Notes: generated from the sequence alone by a model not told the origin. 64,000 nt of DNA from Jaapia argillacea MUCL 33604 (GCA_000697665.1 KL197713.1:429605-493604), one strand, 5' to 3'; numbered from the stretch's first letter, positions 49,201 to 61,881 are shown. A program made the numbers and translations.

Positions 49201-50721
49201 GCTCTAGGCGCGTGGAGTCGGGGGACTGTCACTCCATCGCCAAGCGCCCCATCAAGTCCACCTTCCAGCCCACCTACCCCTCCAACGAAATCGCTCTGGG
49301 GATCCGTCGATCACGGTCGGAGGGGATCCTTGAGTTCAACGACTTCAGATCCAACAGGTACACCTTCCAGACGATCCACAATAGAGCACGATGATCCCAA
49401 CCGCTACTCCCCTCCGCCCCGGCCAGCATTTTTCAAGACGCCTAGGGACAGTATGTTACCACAGCCTCGTCGAGATACGTCGTCAACATCCTTGCCGACG
49501 AGCCCTGATTCTTCGGAGTCAGGTAGCAGCCTGTTGAATAAAACGAAGAACATTCAAGCATCGCTGGCGAACTTGACAAGTAGACATCAGCCCGATGAAC
49601 CTCCCAAAGCGGGACCACGCCCCCTCCTCCTCAGCTCACGAAAGTCCGTCCTGAAGGCATCAAGTTCATCTCAGTCGATGTCACACTCTCAGGGACAGTG
49701 GGCAGAGGTTATGCGTACTCGTGGGCACCTGGGACACAGTCCTTCACAGGCTTCAGTCTCTTCGGTATCGACGAATCTATCGATCCCCGATGCATTAGCT
49801 GGGACAGGAGATCTAGGCAGTCGACTGGACGTAGACGCAGAGGCTGCTACATCGAGCAGGAAGGTGCCTTTACATCGATCCCGCTCTCCCATGGCTCCTA
49901 TGTTCAGGTTACCTCGAGAACGGGACTCGATGTCATCCAGGGCATCGTCTGAAACGTCGAGCCCTGTGGTGATTCCTCGCCATGTGCCCACAGGTGACAC
50001 TCGACAGCCATCCGTGGATAGTTCATCCGAGCGAGGTTGGGGACGAATTGATCGGCCAGAGTCACCGTCACCGCCCCCTCCACGAACTCCCACTACCTCA
50101 GGCCTTTCTGGCAACGGAGTGAAGGTTCAGGACACTGAATATCATCGAGGCTCTGTGGTTCTGACTGAAGCTAGTGATGTGACTCTGGAGCCGCCTCACC
50201 CTTCGAGAAAGCTAACGCGAAAGAAGACTCCGCCCCCAAACCACTTTGTTGACGTTGGGGATTCTGATTCTTCGGTCCCCCCAGTTCCACCCATTCCAAA
50301 AGGTTCGAGAGGGAAGTCAAGACGAGTCGTGAAGCCAGCAGCTATTACTCTTCAAGATAAGCATTATTTCCCGACCACCGTGGTCGAACAAAGAGCTCCC
50401 AGTCCCAACTCGCTTGCAGTTGAATGGCCACAGGATTACGACACTGCACCCACCCCCCGAGCTTCGACTTTCAATAGTGGAAGCAGTGGGTCACCGGCTT
50501 CGCCTTCTTCCCCTCGGTCGCCCAGGCGAGGGAGAAAGGTTTCAGGGGAAGGACGAGATGGGCAGGACAGTCGGACGAGAAAGACGTCGACTGGTACGAG
50601 GACCCGAAAGATATCCACAGAGGGGAGACGAACCACAGAAAGTGCTGCAGAGGAAGGTGACGATGAAGGGTATGACGATCTCCTCAGCGCATACGAAAGT
50701 GAAGATGCGCCGTTACGATGA
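46275..50721 (+). CDS. IST1: IST1-domain protein joined to a TBC domain
   Basis: First part (46275-47040, five exons) is an IST1/DUF292 domain, the ESCRT-III regulator that binds Vps4: AHLQLAGQRLSQLQSKKDSD, GNIGLARAKAQKLFNEDALI, MQTAFILEHFGELEQR, SVSSIIYAAPEL and QTAKAYGVQWAPELRPHER. A GT-AG intron (47041-47092) then splices in frame into a TBC-type domain: LQFLSELLDPNSST, GIPDQPSWLRPRIWRLLLG, RESYYDLVRRLLTPF, ISKELSRVPPNLFSDLED, HSSALLRLLFVHSSLNP, LLVPLYYVLNQEIE, FWVFEAMVGEFAEL, YRWLAPLLTHTLPL. A disordered Ser/Pro/Arg-rich tail of about 650 residues (48780-50721) follows. The TBC arginine-finger region (ISKELSR) is kept, but the usual YxQ glutamine finger is replaced by HRSPHLAS, so GAP activity is doubtful. 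If intron 47041-47092 is retained, translation stops at 47075-47077, giving an IST1-only protein. The two halves could alternatively be two genes; see findings. Confidence 0.72.
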
Positions 50722-50881
50722 TAGATTATCTGGGCTTCATCGGCTGTTTACGCCATTGTATTCGACCATTCACGGACATATTTAAGCATCCACTCATCCA
50801 TGTCGCATACCCAGTCATTGCTCTCATCGCTCTTGGCTTGTTACATTAGCACCAGCCGACGATAGGTAGATTATCCATCGA

Positions 50882-51634
50882 TTATTTCTTCGCTTCCTCC
50901 AGTCCAGGATCCTGGAGAAATGTTGCGTAAATGCCACGATATACCTCAAATAATACAGGGAAGTGAGGAAGAATGTTCTGAAAAACATGTCAACGGACGC
51001 ATGTCTAGTATATGGGCGAACGGACCTCATAGGCAACATCCAAAGCGACGTCTCCTGTGTGGGAGGTCTTCAAGGCGACCAGATAGTGTCGTACATCCCA
51101 TCTTCGAATACCTTCATTGATGACGAAGTCGTGCAATATGATTGCTGGAATGAACCGCCGCGACACCGTCAGGGGGATCGAAGGATATCCTCGATGGGTC
51201 TCCAGTTGAATGCCGTGAGGGGGGATAGCGATCACTGATTCTGAGACGCTTTTAATGAGAAAGCGATAGAGGGGTTCCAGTAAACGATATAGAGCTACCC
51301 CATAGAATCTGAGAGAATTTGCACCAAATGCCATAGGTCAAAGCAATGCCCAGTGCCAGCAATATTTTGGGACTATCGCGAACCTTTCGGCGAGTCAACG
51401 AGCAGTAATACCGTTGTAGAATGACCACGTACGTACAGACACCCAGAAGAAAGCAAGGACAGCAGCTATGACAGCATCTGGCCAAGAGAATGAGTTGTAG
51501 CCTTTGACGATTCTTCCACTACCGTCCCGCGCGAGGTACCAGTTTTCAACTCTGTATTCACAGAAGCCAGGCCCGTGGTGTATTGACAGCTCAGGATGGG
51601 TGAGAGGGAGGGGGCTCTCGCGACTGGCGTTCAT
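50882..51634 (-). CDS. GPI15: GPI-GlcNAc transferase subunit PIG-H/GPI15
   Basis: Subunit of the ER complex that adds GlcNAc to phosphatidylinositol, the first step of GPI anchors. Four exons rebuilt by hand: MNASRESPLPLTHPELSIHH, FCEYRVENWYLARDGSGRIV, two helices (SWPDAVIAAVLAFFWVSV and KILLALGIALTYGIWCKFS), then SVIAIPPHGIQLETHRGYPS, RFIPAIILHDFVINEGIRRW, YLVALKT, and after a last intron NILPHFPVLFEVYRGIYATF. The ESVIAIPPHGIQ and FIP..I.DFVINE blocks are the PIG-H signature. Intron choices (donor GTACGT at about 51433; 58-nt intron before ESVIA) were fixed by frame. An upstream in-frame ATG at 51751 is possible but the 51634 start fits the family. Confidence 0.86.
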
Positions 51635-51770
51635 GCGGATTAGAGGTCGTGGAGGAAATGAGCTACAGTGTTCGCCGGCATTTGCGGCCCGCCAGCCACC
51701 TGTGGTTGACTGGTTATTGAACTTGAAGTTGCCTCCAGCTTGACGCTGCATTTTCTTCGCTACTTTACCT

Positions 51771-53757
51771 ATGATGCTGTTGACCAGCGACAAATTCGCT
51801 TCCCTCCTTTCTTCTCTTAGCCTTACGCAAGGTCTCTTCAAGCCCGTACCTGAACTCCTTGATTCTGGATTCGGAAGCGTCCTTAGCCCAACTGTGGCGC
51901 CGTCGACTTCCATCTCCTCCTCAACGATCCCAACAAACAAGTCTTCCCTTGGATTCGCTTCAAAATCTCACCCCGGAAGCGCTCTTCCTATCTCCTTTAT
52001 CCCTACCCAAGTTCTTGACCAGAGTGGCGACTGCACCGTGCAACCATACAATGCACCAGACATCCCACAAAAGTTCGTTCCCTTCGATCAAACAAGAGCA
52101 AATGTATTTCGTTATAGGCAGCAACAGTCAGTCAACCTGGGTTCATGGTATGACTGGTGTCATTTTTCAATACTGTTACCTAATCTTTGTGGGTTGTAGG
52201 TTTGTCCACGAAAGTTGGATGACACCTTCCCTGTATCGGTGCGCTGCTGGCAAAAAGATTTCTGAACTGGATATTGCCTCTGGATGGGGTTCGACCGACG
52301 CGGCGAGGACGCTCTTGGAGAAACACTGGGATAGTTTTATCACTCAGGCCGATTTCGACTATCTCGCCAACATCGGGATTAACACAGTCCGCCTTCCCAT
52401 CGGCTACTGGTCTCTTGGGCCTGCGTATTGTCAAGACACCCCCTTTGCGCAGGTTGCTGATGTCTACCAGAATGCTTGGAGTCGCGTCGTCAATGCAATT
52501 ATCATGGCTGATAAAGCAAACATCGGAGTTCTCGTTGACCTCCACGGAGCCCCAGGCAGTCAAAACGGCCAACCGCACTCTGGCATCTCTGACGGCCAAA
52601 CCAACTTGTTCGACGATCCCTCAAATATCAACAAGACCATTGGCGTCCTTTCGTTCCTGATGCAGCAACTTGCTTATGTCTCGAATGTCGTCGGGATCCA
52701 GATTCTCAACGAGCCTCAGAATGTTCCAAGTTTGCCGGACTTCTGTGGGTCGCCCTGAAGCTACTCGTAATTCAAAGACTGATGTGAATACAGACACACA
52801 AGCTATCACGGCCATGCGCCAAATAACTCCGGAAGGCTCCTCTTTTCCTCTCTATCTCCACGATGGCTTTGACTTGGAGCGATTCAGCGACTACATTGCA
52901 AGCAGGACGGACTTTGTCGTCGAGGATCATCATTCGTACTTTGTTTTTACCTCGTCCGATGCAGCAGAATCTGCGTCAGACCACAGTGCCGACGTTCAAA
53001 GTTCTATCGCAGGTTCTCTGGCTGCCGCTTCTGCCAAGCAGCGAAGAAATCTCGTGGTCGACGAATGGTCTTGTGCACTGACAGCCCAAAGCCTCTCAGG
53101 CGAAGCGGACCGGAAACAAGCTCAAGAAAGCTTTTGTACCGATCAGATGAATGTGTACGCAGGTTCCACCGCTGGTTGGGCTTTCTGGTGTAAGTTCCCT
53201 CGATCTATAGACTCCCCTACATGCGCTGAAGATGTAGTTGGACAGCCTACACCAAGGAAGACTGTCAAACGGACCCTGGTTGGTGCTTCAAGGCCGCAGT
53301 GGGCAACACCCTTCCATCTTCTTTCTTTTCGTATTCCGGAAGCCACTCTGGTCAAGCCCTCACACACGCTCAAGGAAGCGCAGACAATACTACATCTATG
53401 TCTTCCACTTCTCAGCTGCGACAGAGCGCCAGCCATGATCTTCCACCCCTTCTGAAGCGTTTTGTCACCATCCACGACCGTCGCACGAACTCATCATCGC
53501 CGAGACGAGACGATAGCTTTAACATCAACCAACATAGTGTCAACAAGGGCTACTCGGACGGATACTTGACGGCCATGGTGTTCGGAACATATGAAGGGTC
53601 GAAGTTAGGGTTTGTTGGGCAGTACGTAGATGATAGTCGCTCAAGCTTGGGTGGAAGCGTTATTGTTCCTGGTACAGAGGGTTATTACGCGGATTGGTTC
53701 TTGAAGGGTCTGGCGGACGGAGAGGCCTTTTTCGGGGGAGGCTTGACGCAGTTGTGA
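51771..53757 (+). CDS. GH5 exo-beta-1,3-glucanase-like protein
   Basis: Glycoside hydrolase family 5, likely a glucan 1,3-beta-glucosidase acting on the cell wall. Exons: N-terminal Ser-rich part, then FRYRQQQSVNLGSW joined by an intron to FVHESWMTPSLYRC; FDYLANIGINTVRLPIGYWS; ADKANIGVLVDLHGAPGSQNG; VVGIQILNEPQNVPS (acid/base Glu); DFVVEDHHSYFVF; NLVVDEWSCALT (nucleophile Glu); and GSTAGWAFW then YTKEDCQTDPGWCF. Both catalytic glutamates are present. A C-terminal extension (about 53400-53757) with LLKRFVTIHDRR and GYSDGYLTAMVFGTYEGSK follows, unlike yeast EXG1. No clear cleavable signal peptide is visible at MMLLTSDKFASLL, so secretion is uncertain. Divergent from PIG-H with 136 bp between starts. 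Confidence 0.85.
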
Positions 53758-53883
53758 TCAGTTTTAACGTGTAATCACAACAACCACCTTGTGCCCCAAC
53801 CACCACCACACCGATAGACATGACTTGACTGTGACCGTGGTAAACGCCGAGAAGATGGACCTCTGCTTCTGGCTTGGGATGAC

Positions 53884-55413
53884 ATGGCACCGCTCGGTTT
53901 CAAGTTTCCGCCCGGCGCCCAACCTCAAATGCGCGTATTCTTCTCTAGATGCATTCAATTGCTCCTCACGGACCCGATTTATTTCTGCCTCCTGGCCTCC
54001 CTTGTCGTTTTCGGAGATGCCATCTTAACGCAACTCATCATTCGCTTCGTTCCATGTCAGATTAACATCTCCTATGGTTGATTGGAATGTTCTATAACCC
54101 ACTTGCGCAGACACTGAGATTGATTGGGAAACATACATGCTCCAGATTGAGCTGTACATGAAGGGGGAGCGAGACTACGCTCTTATAGAAGGACCGACTG
54201 GACCTCTCGTGTGAGTAGTGCTCCGGTTCTCGTGTGGGATCCTTCACAAACCCGTCCTAGATACCCTGCAGGCCACGTCTATATCCACCAATTCTTGTAT
54301 ACAATCACAGATTCCGGTCGGAACATCGCACGTGCCCAAAACATCTACGGTCTTCTGTACATCACCTCCCTGATTTTGACGTGTACCATCTATCGTCGGG
54401 CCAAAGGAGTTCCTAATTGGATTGTCTTTTTGTTGCCTCTGAGCAAGAGACTACACTCGATATTCGCCTTGAGACTATTCGGAGACTGTTGGGCGGTTGT
54501 AGCCACACAGGCTGCCATCTTGGCATATGGAAAGAATTGGGATGATATTGGCACGCTGTTCTTCAGGTATCTGTCATTTAACTGTCTTCCTTTCCTCGTA
54601 CTGACTTTCTGCGAAGTGCTGCCCTGTCGATCAAGATGTCTGTTCTCCTTTACTTGCCCGGGCTGGCTGTCATTTTGTTCAAACGCCATGGGTTGGTGTC
54701 GACATTGCGACACCTGTCTACTATCGTCTTGGCACAAGCTGCTCTGGGCTATCCATTCCTTCGATACAATCCTTCCTCGTATCTGGCTGGTGCCTTCGAC
54801 CTGAGTCGAGTTTTCCTGTATAAATGGACTGTTAACTGGCGATTTGTTGACGAGCAGACGTTCTTGAGCCCCCTGTGGGCGAGAAGTTTGTTAGTGTTAC
54901 ATCTTTGTACTTTGATTGCCTTTGGGCTTTGGAGATGGTGTAGGAGAGATGGGGGTGTCTGGAGAACTTTAGAACGAGGGCTACGTCGACCTACATCACC
55001 GGCAAGACTCGCCGCCGTCACCGCTGACCGTAAGTCCCTTTTTCTGTCTACTAGCATTCTGGGCTGAACGTTCGCCCCAGAGGTTACCACCATCCTATTC
55101 ACTTCCAATTTGATTGGAATCATGTTTGCCCGATCCCTACACTACCAGTTTTATTCCTGGTATGCCCAACAGCTGCCATTTTTGGCATGGAGAACCCGAT
55201 ACCCCATTCCCCTCAAGTAAGCTCCCCTTGCTTTCCCTGATCCCCTTTATTGAGGTGTGGCACAGGATTGTTTTGTTGCTATGTGTTGAATATGCTTGGA
55301 ATGTTTTCCCTTCTACGCCTCTCTCTTCTGCGGTTTTGTTTGGGTCGAATGCGATGGTGCTTCTTGGGGTGTGGTTTGGGTATGCGGAAGGTGTAGGTAG
55401 TTGGCCTACATAG
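53884..55413 (+). CDS. ALG3: ALG3 alpha-1,3-mannosyltransferase
   Basis: ER membrane enzyme adding the sixth mannose to the lipid-linked oligosaccharide from dolichyl-phosphate mannose. About five exons. Segments: [34 protein letters not shown], the family motif [20 protein letters not shown] with the Asp-Trp pair, [82 protein letters not shown], and [20 protein letters not shown]. The D-x-D-like and P-A-G-H-V-Y blocks are diagnostic of ALG3. The stop at 55413 follows [12 protein letters not shown]. The start at 53884 precedes the first helix by 15 residues. Confidence 0.94.
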
Positions 55414-55648
55414 TTCAAGAAATGAGCTTTATGTAAACACCAATCTGATATCGTCGACTCGATGACTTCGCCGTCCTGGTGCAAACTGTAAGAGAGTTGT
55501 CACCACGCGTCAGGGTTTACGACAGGACGCGACGAAGTGGTTGTGAATGTTACAAGTTGCCATCTATTGTATCTTCCTTCATTCATTCAACCCTTCAAGC
55601 TTTGACCAGGCTCGACGCTTTAATTTCTCCTACACATTCCTTGTGTAA

Positions 55649-58600
55649 ATGGCAAACCTCACGCAGGATGTTATTACCACCTACGCGGCTCCACAGACAT
55701 TTCTCTCATCGGACCAGTGGAAGCAAATCCAAGCAGCGCTACTCTCGCAATTGCCTTTGCGTAACATTCACTGGAAATCTCTCTCGCGACCATCACTAAG
55801 GACGATCCAGGAGCTGAGAGTGAAACTGCTGCCTTTGGATTCAGCGCGAGATGAGCACGCATCCCAAATCCCGCTTACGATTCTGGAGAGACCCCTTCTG
55901 AACATATATATGGTGATCTGTGAGGTATTCAGCTGTCGTTAATCTCCCTCGTCTTTTCCTGATTCATTGGTACCAGGACAATGACACATATAAGAATGTT
56001 GTCAGAAAGCAAATCAAGGACTGGCACTCGGCAGTATCCCAACGAAAGAATCAAGAATGGATGATCATGTACGTGGACAGGCCGGATACCAAGGCGGCCA
56101 CCCCTGGTTTCTTCCAAAAGGCTGTTTTGGATAAAATCAGGGCTGACTTCAATCTCGACAAGCGTGACAGGTTAGCTGGACCCGGTTCTATCATACTCGA
56201 CTAGCGTTTAAGTCTCTCAGATGTGTGCAGTTGTCATGGTCTACGGGTTGCGACAACCCATCAGCATGGGCTGATGTTATGACAAAGATGAAGGACGGCC
56301 TCTTGTCCGCCTTTGACTCCGCAATAGCCCAACGAGAGGAAGATGTGAAGCGTTTGGAAGCTCAGAGACAGATGCCTGGGTGGAATTTCTGTACCTTCTT
56401 CATTCTCAAGGCGGGCATCGTTGCTTCGCATGGAGAATTCCGCTTACCCATGTTGTTTAGGAGAGCCTGGCATGCTCCTTCGAGGGGGTGAACTTATGTG
56501 AAGATGCACTTCTGCAGTATGAAGAGCTTGAAGCATCCTTTTTCCAAGTTCTACGAGAAAAGAACCTGTCTTGGTTTGGCACCCTCATTTCACCGGGTGC
56601 CAAAGATGATTCTTTACCCCTTCTATCTTCGGATAAGAAGTCGTATCGCGATCTCATCCTCGCCAATACGATCTCCATTTTCGACTTTAGGGTGTACCTC
56701 TTGGCCCGGCAGTGTTCTCTCTTGGGACGAATGGCGAAAGTCGTTCAGGTCGCCCGGAAATCTGCTGCATTCTTAAACACATTTGGTAGGCGCCTACTCG
56801 AGGTCCAGGTGAGTTGAATGCGACAGGCCTTGTTTTCACCTCTCACAAATGTAGGAAAAGCTACCCCCATTCTTCCTCGAATCGTGGACCTATTCTTCGG
56901 CTCTCAGTGTCGTGGAAGAGTGTGACAAATGGGCATCCAACACTCAACTTGACGAACCCACCCTCAAGCTTCATCAGGCTGGCAAAGGCGAGCTTGTTGA
57001 ACTCGCACGACATCAGGTACGCAGATCTTGCAGAGTTGGCAGAGTTGTATCTAAACTTGTTCTTCACTAGCTGGACATCTTGGGCGTCCGATTGGGACAC
57101 TTACCTCCCCGGCCACCGTTTTCGAGCGTCTCGCCGACCGTAACTCCAGATACAGCCACGTTCCCGAAGGATAATATATCTAATCCCGAACTCACTCTCG
57201 CACTGAACGGTGCTGAAGTCTTCTATGACCTTTATGTCCGAATTACGAACCGAGCCATCGATTTATTCAAGAGGGCCGGTCGGCGGAAGTTCGCCCTGAG
57301 GTTGCATGGGAGTCTAGCTGCTCTCGACGTGTCAGTCGAGAAATCCTTGTTCGATTTCAAATCATCCCTAACCCACACTTGGTGCAGGCATCGCGGACGT
57401 TTGTCAACCGCGTTACAAACATACAAGTCCCTACCAGCTCACTACGCCCCACACCAATGGTCGTCGCTGCTGTCTTTCATGCTTTCCCAGGCCATTGATA
57501 TCCATTCCCACCTCGCTAATCCCACTGACCGGGAATGGATAACGATTCTACTAGCTTTCTTGCAAACTTATGTGGATGGCTTGGGATCAGATATGCTAAT
57601 CCCGGAAGATGACAAAGATGCCTATGTTTCCGGTCTCGTTCTGTCGTTGAAGACGGCGGCTGAGACTTTAGACGCAGGTACTCCGGACTCGCTGCTCCTT
57701 CCTTTTGGGTTGAATTGAGTTGGTTACTAGATTTCCCTCATGATGACCACCACGCAATATCATTGATCTTGAGTAGTCACGACGCCGCCCTTGCAGAAAC
57801 AAAGGACGGCTCATATTTGGAAATCGACGTTCGAAATCATCTGTCCTGTGTATGTATTTTCCTCTCAAGAGCTCGAACTTTCTGCTTACTATGTACCCAG
57901 CCAATACCAGCTGATCAAATCAGCGTCGTTCTGGCTGGGAGAGACGCAGAGAAGTTGAGATATACGGCGGATGTGAAATCTTTCATTGCTGGGAACAACC
58001 GTGTCAAGTTGTTCTGTGCAGTACGTCCAGTCATTTTCGTCGTCGTTAACGGATTTACACCACTACAGATGTCTTCTCAAGGGACATACGCATGGGACTC
58101 TACCGAAATACGGATATCCCGCTTGGTGCTTCAATGGAGAAGGCATCCTTCAAGTGCAAACAAGTCCAATGAAACTCACCAGGAACTCCCTTTCATTGTT
58201 CATATACCGAAAGATTATGCCGCGTTTGACGTCCAACTTGCTCAGCCATACTGCAGTAGGTCAATCCCAATTCTGGTTCTCATGGATTGCTTATTCCTCC
58301 AGCTGAACTATGGACCGCGGAGAAAGCTCTGGTCACTGTATTCTCTGGGCGGAACCATATAACAACAACCACTGTCAAGCTTTCCTCTCCTTCAGGGACA
58401 CACTTTCAGTGTCGTGAGGCCTTTCTGAGCGAGGAGGATGGTCGCTCCTTGGAGCTAGGGGACGACTCTATCACATTAATGAATATCGAGCCAGAGACGA
58501 CAATATCTTTCCTCGTCCCTCACGCAAGCTCGTCTGGTCATTCCTTGGTAATTGTCTGGAGAAATTATGACTCCTTAACTTCCTGACCGCCTTCGTTCCA

Positions 58601-60135
58601 GCACGTTTATGTGGATGCTGAATACCTAACTGCATCCGAGCCATCCACGGTTCGCTCGCTGAGACTTTCTAGGACCGTGACTACTTCCCTACCTGTTTCA
58701 GTCAATGTACAGGACTTCTTCCGAGGAACTAGGTAAGATCTGACCCCTCCGCATATACTCATGTTTCACACCAGTCGGTTCGTAGATTGTTCTCAAAGTT
58801 TACAATCTCCTCTACTTCCCACCAATTCGTCCGCATCCGGTCGACCCGACTGGAGGTTCGAGAACCAGGAGCGGACGATTTGCAGATATCGGATTGCTCA
58901 TCAGCGAGGCAGGGAGTGACGGTACGCTCATTGTTTTGAATCCCTGACCTGTTTCCAACATATTTTCATGCCTTTCCACCAGACCGTGACTCCGACACAG
59001 CCTGCCAATGTCCTATTCCAGCTCAACTCACCTATGGGTCAAGGTATATCTCCGCCCCCATCTATTCACGGAAGATCATCTCATTTCCATGATAGCACGA
59101 GAGTCGTTGACTTTCACGATAACATATCGGATGCTACGCGACGGTGTGTAACTTGTTATTTCTTGCATCAAAACCACGTATTGAATGACTCGCAGAGGTG
59201 GAAGCCCTCATCAGTGCTGTTGTCAACAACATTGTGCCACGTTCTACAACGTCGCCAGGAAATAGAGAGGTGATCATAAATCGGCTGCTAGAAGGACTGG
59301 AGAAGAACGGTTCATGGGTGGAGCTTTATATTGCAACTGGGGAACTGAATATTCCACCAATCGAGGAGCTAGACGATGACCTCAAGTCCATGCTGTTGAA
59401 AGTGAAAGAGGTGATGAGATCTCGCCTTTTCTTCAACATTCCAACTCACGACTGACCCTACCAGGCCCTCAGCAGCAACCGTCCTGAAATCACTGAAGGT
59501 TGGCGTGATCTGAAGATCCCGTTGGATGTACCGAGAGTCGATGTAAATCTCACGTTTTCAGCTTCTCGCTCCCAAGTTGATGGTCTTCTTTATAGATCAT
59601 CGCTGCTGCGAAAATCAGGATCTTATCAAGCCCCTTCTCCACTGAGGAGTCGCCTTCGCATCGATTACCCGCACTGTATGCAGGTCAACCTATATCTGCT
59701 GTCATGACAGTGACAACGTCCTTTCACTGGGGCTCGAATTCGGAGGCAAAGAAGCGATCATATCGAATGAGATTTGATGTTGAAGAGATGATCAAAGTAT
59801 GGTTGGTTAGTGGCAGGAAAAGAGGGGATTTCATTGCTACAGTGCGTACCCATCCCGCGGCTACTCACGGAACCCCTGATTTGTGGGATTGACAGGACGG
59901 GGCAACTTATGAAGTCCCTTTGACTCTCATTGCGCTGAATCACGGGGAGTTGTCATTGCCCAAGGTGGCAATAACGCCCCTTCCTGTTGCTGATGGTTCG
60001 GCTATGGGTTCGACGGCTGTTCCGACGACAGAGACTTATCAAGTTCACGGGGCAGAGAAAGTGCTGATATTGCCGAGGGGTGGTCGAAGTACATTTGTTT
60101 TGGATATGGGTTCGCCCATGTCGTATTCGCGATAG
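55649..60135 (+). CDS. TRS130: TRAPPII subunit TRS130/TRAPPC10
   Basis: Large subunit of the TRAPPII tether/GEF acting on Ypt31/Rab11 at the trans-Golgi. Many introns (about fifteen). N-terminus MANLTQDVITTYAAPQTFLS and QLPLRNIHWKSLSRPSLRTI are the conserved Trs130 opening. It continues with IKDWHSAVSQRKNQEWMIMY, FFQKAVLDKIRADFNLDKRD, STGCDNPSAWADVMTKMK, LSAFDSAIAQREEDVKRLE, FDFRVYLLARQCSLLGRMAK, RAIDLFKRAGRRKFALRLHG, and beta-rich C-terminal segments including TETYQVHGAEKVLILPRGG. No catalytic motif is expected. Length of the spliced product (roughly 1,150 residues) fits the family. The ATG at 55649 is the first in the conserved frame. Confidence 0.88.
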
Positions 60136-60210
60136 GTCTATGTACTTGCGATGCTGAAAAGCCAGGAGGTTAGGGTTCGGCGCGGGTGAGAAACCCCACG
60201 TGGCTGCCTT

Positions 60211-61830
60211 ATGGAGGACGAGTTTCGCGCTGGAAAAAACATCGACCCTTACAAGATGCCGTCTCCTGAAGATGCCAGCACTTCGACTGCACCAACTGTG
60301 ACATTTAAATCGCTCGGCTTGATCGACCCTCTCCTGGAAGCGGTTGATCACCTCAATTATAAGACACCAACCGAAATCCAGGCTGAAGTCCTCCCCCATG
60401 CCTTGGAAGGACGGGACATCATTGGTGTCGCATCTACTGGATCTGGAAAAACTGCTGCATTCGCACTCCCAATCCTCCAGAAGCTATGGGAAGAGCCAAA
60501 GGGTCTTTTTGCCTGTGTCCTTGCTCCCACCCGCGAACTGGCCTACCAGATATCGCAGCAGTTTGAAGCCTTGGGGTCAGCTATGGGCGTCCGGTGTACT
60601 GTCCTCGTGGGAGGCCTAGACATGATATCTCAGGCCACTTCTCTCGCAAAGAAACCACATATAGTTGTCGCAACCCCAGGACGTCTGAATGACCATCTGG
60701 AAAACACAAAAGGATTCAGCTTGCGATCACTGAAATATCTCGTGAGTACCCCAACCCCGTCCTGCCAAATTTAGGTCTTTTACATGTCGTAGGTTTTGGA
60801 TGAAGCCGACAGGCTTCTTGACATGGATTTCGGGATCGCGATCGACCAGATTCTAAAGGTCATCCCCAAGGAGCGCACCACATATCTCTTCTCCGCCACT
60901 ATGACCACAAAGGTAGCCAAACTGCAGCGGGCGAGTCTTTCAAACCCCGTCCGAGTGGAGGTGTCAACCAAGTGCGTGATTGGCTTCGTTCGCGAAAGAC
61001 ATTTGTTTGACGGGAATCATTCATTTAGGTACTCGACTGTATCCACACTGCTACAGTACTACCTCTTTATCCCATTGGTCCATAAGGACGTCAATCTTGT
61101 CTATCTAGTCAACTCTCTCGTACAAAATTCCATCATCATCTTCACTGGAACAGTCCAAAATGCGATGCGGTCTGTCCCATATTACTTGCCTCGACCTCCA
61201 AGCTGACCTATCTTCGGCTTGTAGAATATCTATCATTCTTCGAACTCTTGGGTTCGCTGCAGTACCATTACATGGCCAACTCAGTCAGAGTGCTCGGTTG
61301 GGTGCACTAGGGAAGTTCAAAAGTGGAGGTCGTAAAATTCTGGTTGCGACGGATGTTGCCAGTCGGTACGTCCCCCCCAGATCATCGCCCGACACACGAA
61401 TTAAATCATCAATCTCAGTGGCTTGGACATTCCGTCCGTAGACATTGTCATTAACTTCGACATCCCTCACCACTCCAAAGACTATATTCATCGAGTAGGT
61501 CGAACAGCACGAGCAGGCCGTTCCGGAAAATCAATAACTCTCGTCAGTCAATACGATGTCGAACTCTTACAACGTATCGAAACAGTATTGGAAAAGAAGA
61601 TGGAGCTTTGGCCTACGGATAAGGAGGAGGTGGCGTTGCTTAGGGAACGAGTGGACGAGGCCAGTAGACTTGCTATAAACGAGTTAAAGGACCAGAATGC
61701 TAATGGGAAGGGAGGCCATGGGAGGAAACGGGGATCGGATGCGACAGGGGGACGAGATGACCGCGATAGAGATGACGATGTGGTGCAGCAGGGTATGCCG
61801 GCGAGGAAGAAGAAAAAAGGGGGTAGATAG
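60211..61830 (+). CDS. RRP3: DEAD-box rRNA helicase RRP3 (DDX47)
   Basis: ATP-dependent helicase of 18S rRNA processing. About five introns. [20 protein letters not shown] and [15 protein letters not shown] (Q motif), [11 protein letters not shown] (I), [10 protein letters not shown] (Ia), [19 protein letters not shown] (Ib), [12 protein letters not shown] (II), [16 protein letters not shown] (III), [42 protein letters not shown] (V), [14 protein letters not shown] (VI), and [17 protein letters not shown]. The end is a Lys-rich tail ([10 protein letters not shown]). Motif IV reads IIIFTGTV where most DDX47 proteins, as remembered, have FTRTV. Only 75 bp separate it from TRS130 on the same strand. 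Confidence 0.94.
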
Positions 61831-61881
61831 TATGTCATCGAGTGGATTGGATATGATCATCATACATTGGGCAGACCAAAG

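Noticed and set aside
51005-51334. Alternative PIG-H exon reading YRLLEPLYRFLIKS
   Set aside because: It cannot be joined in frame to the upstream helix exon; a 58-nt intron ending before ESVIA keeps frame and fits the family.
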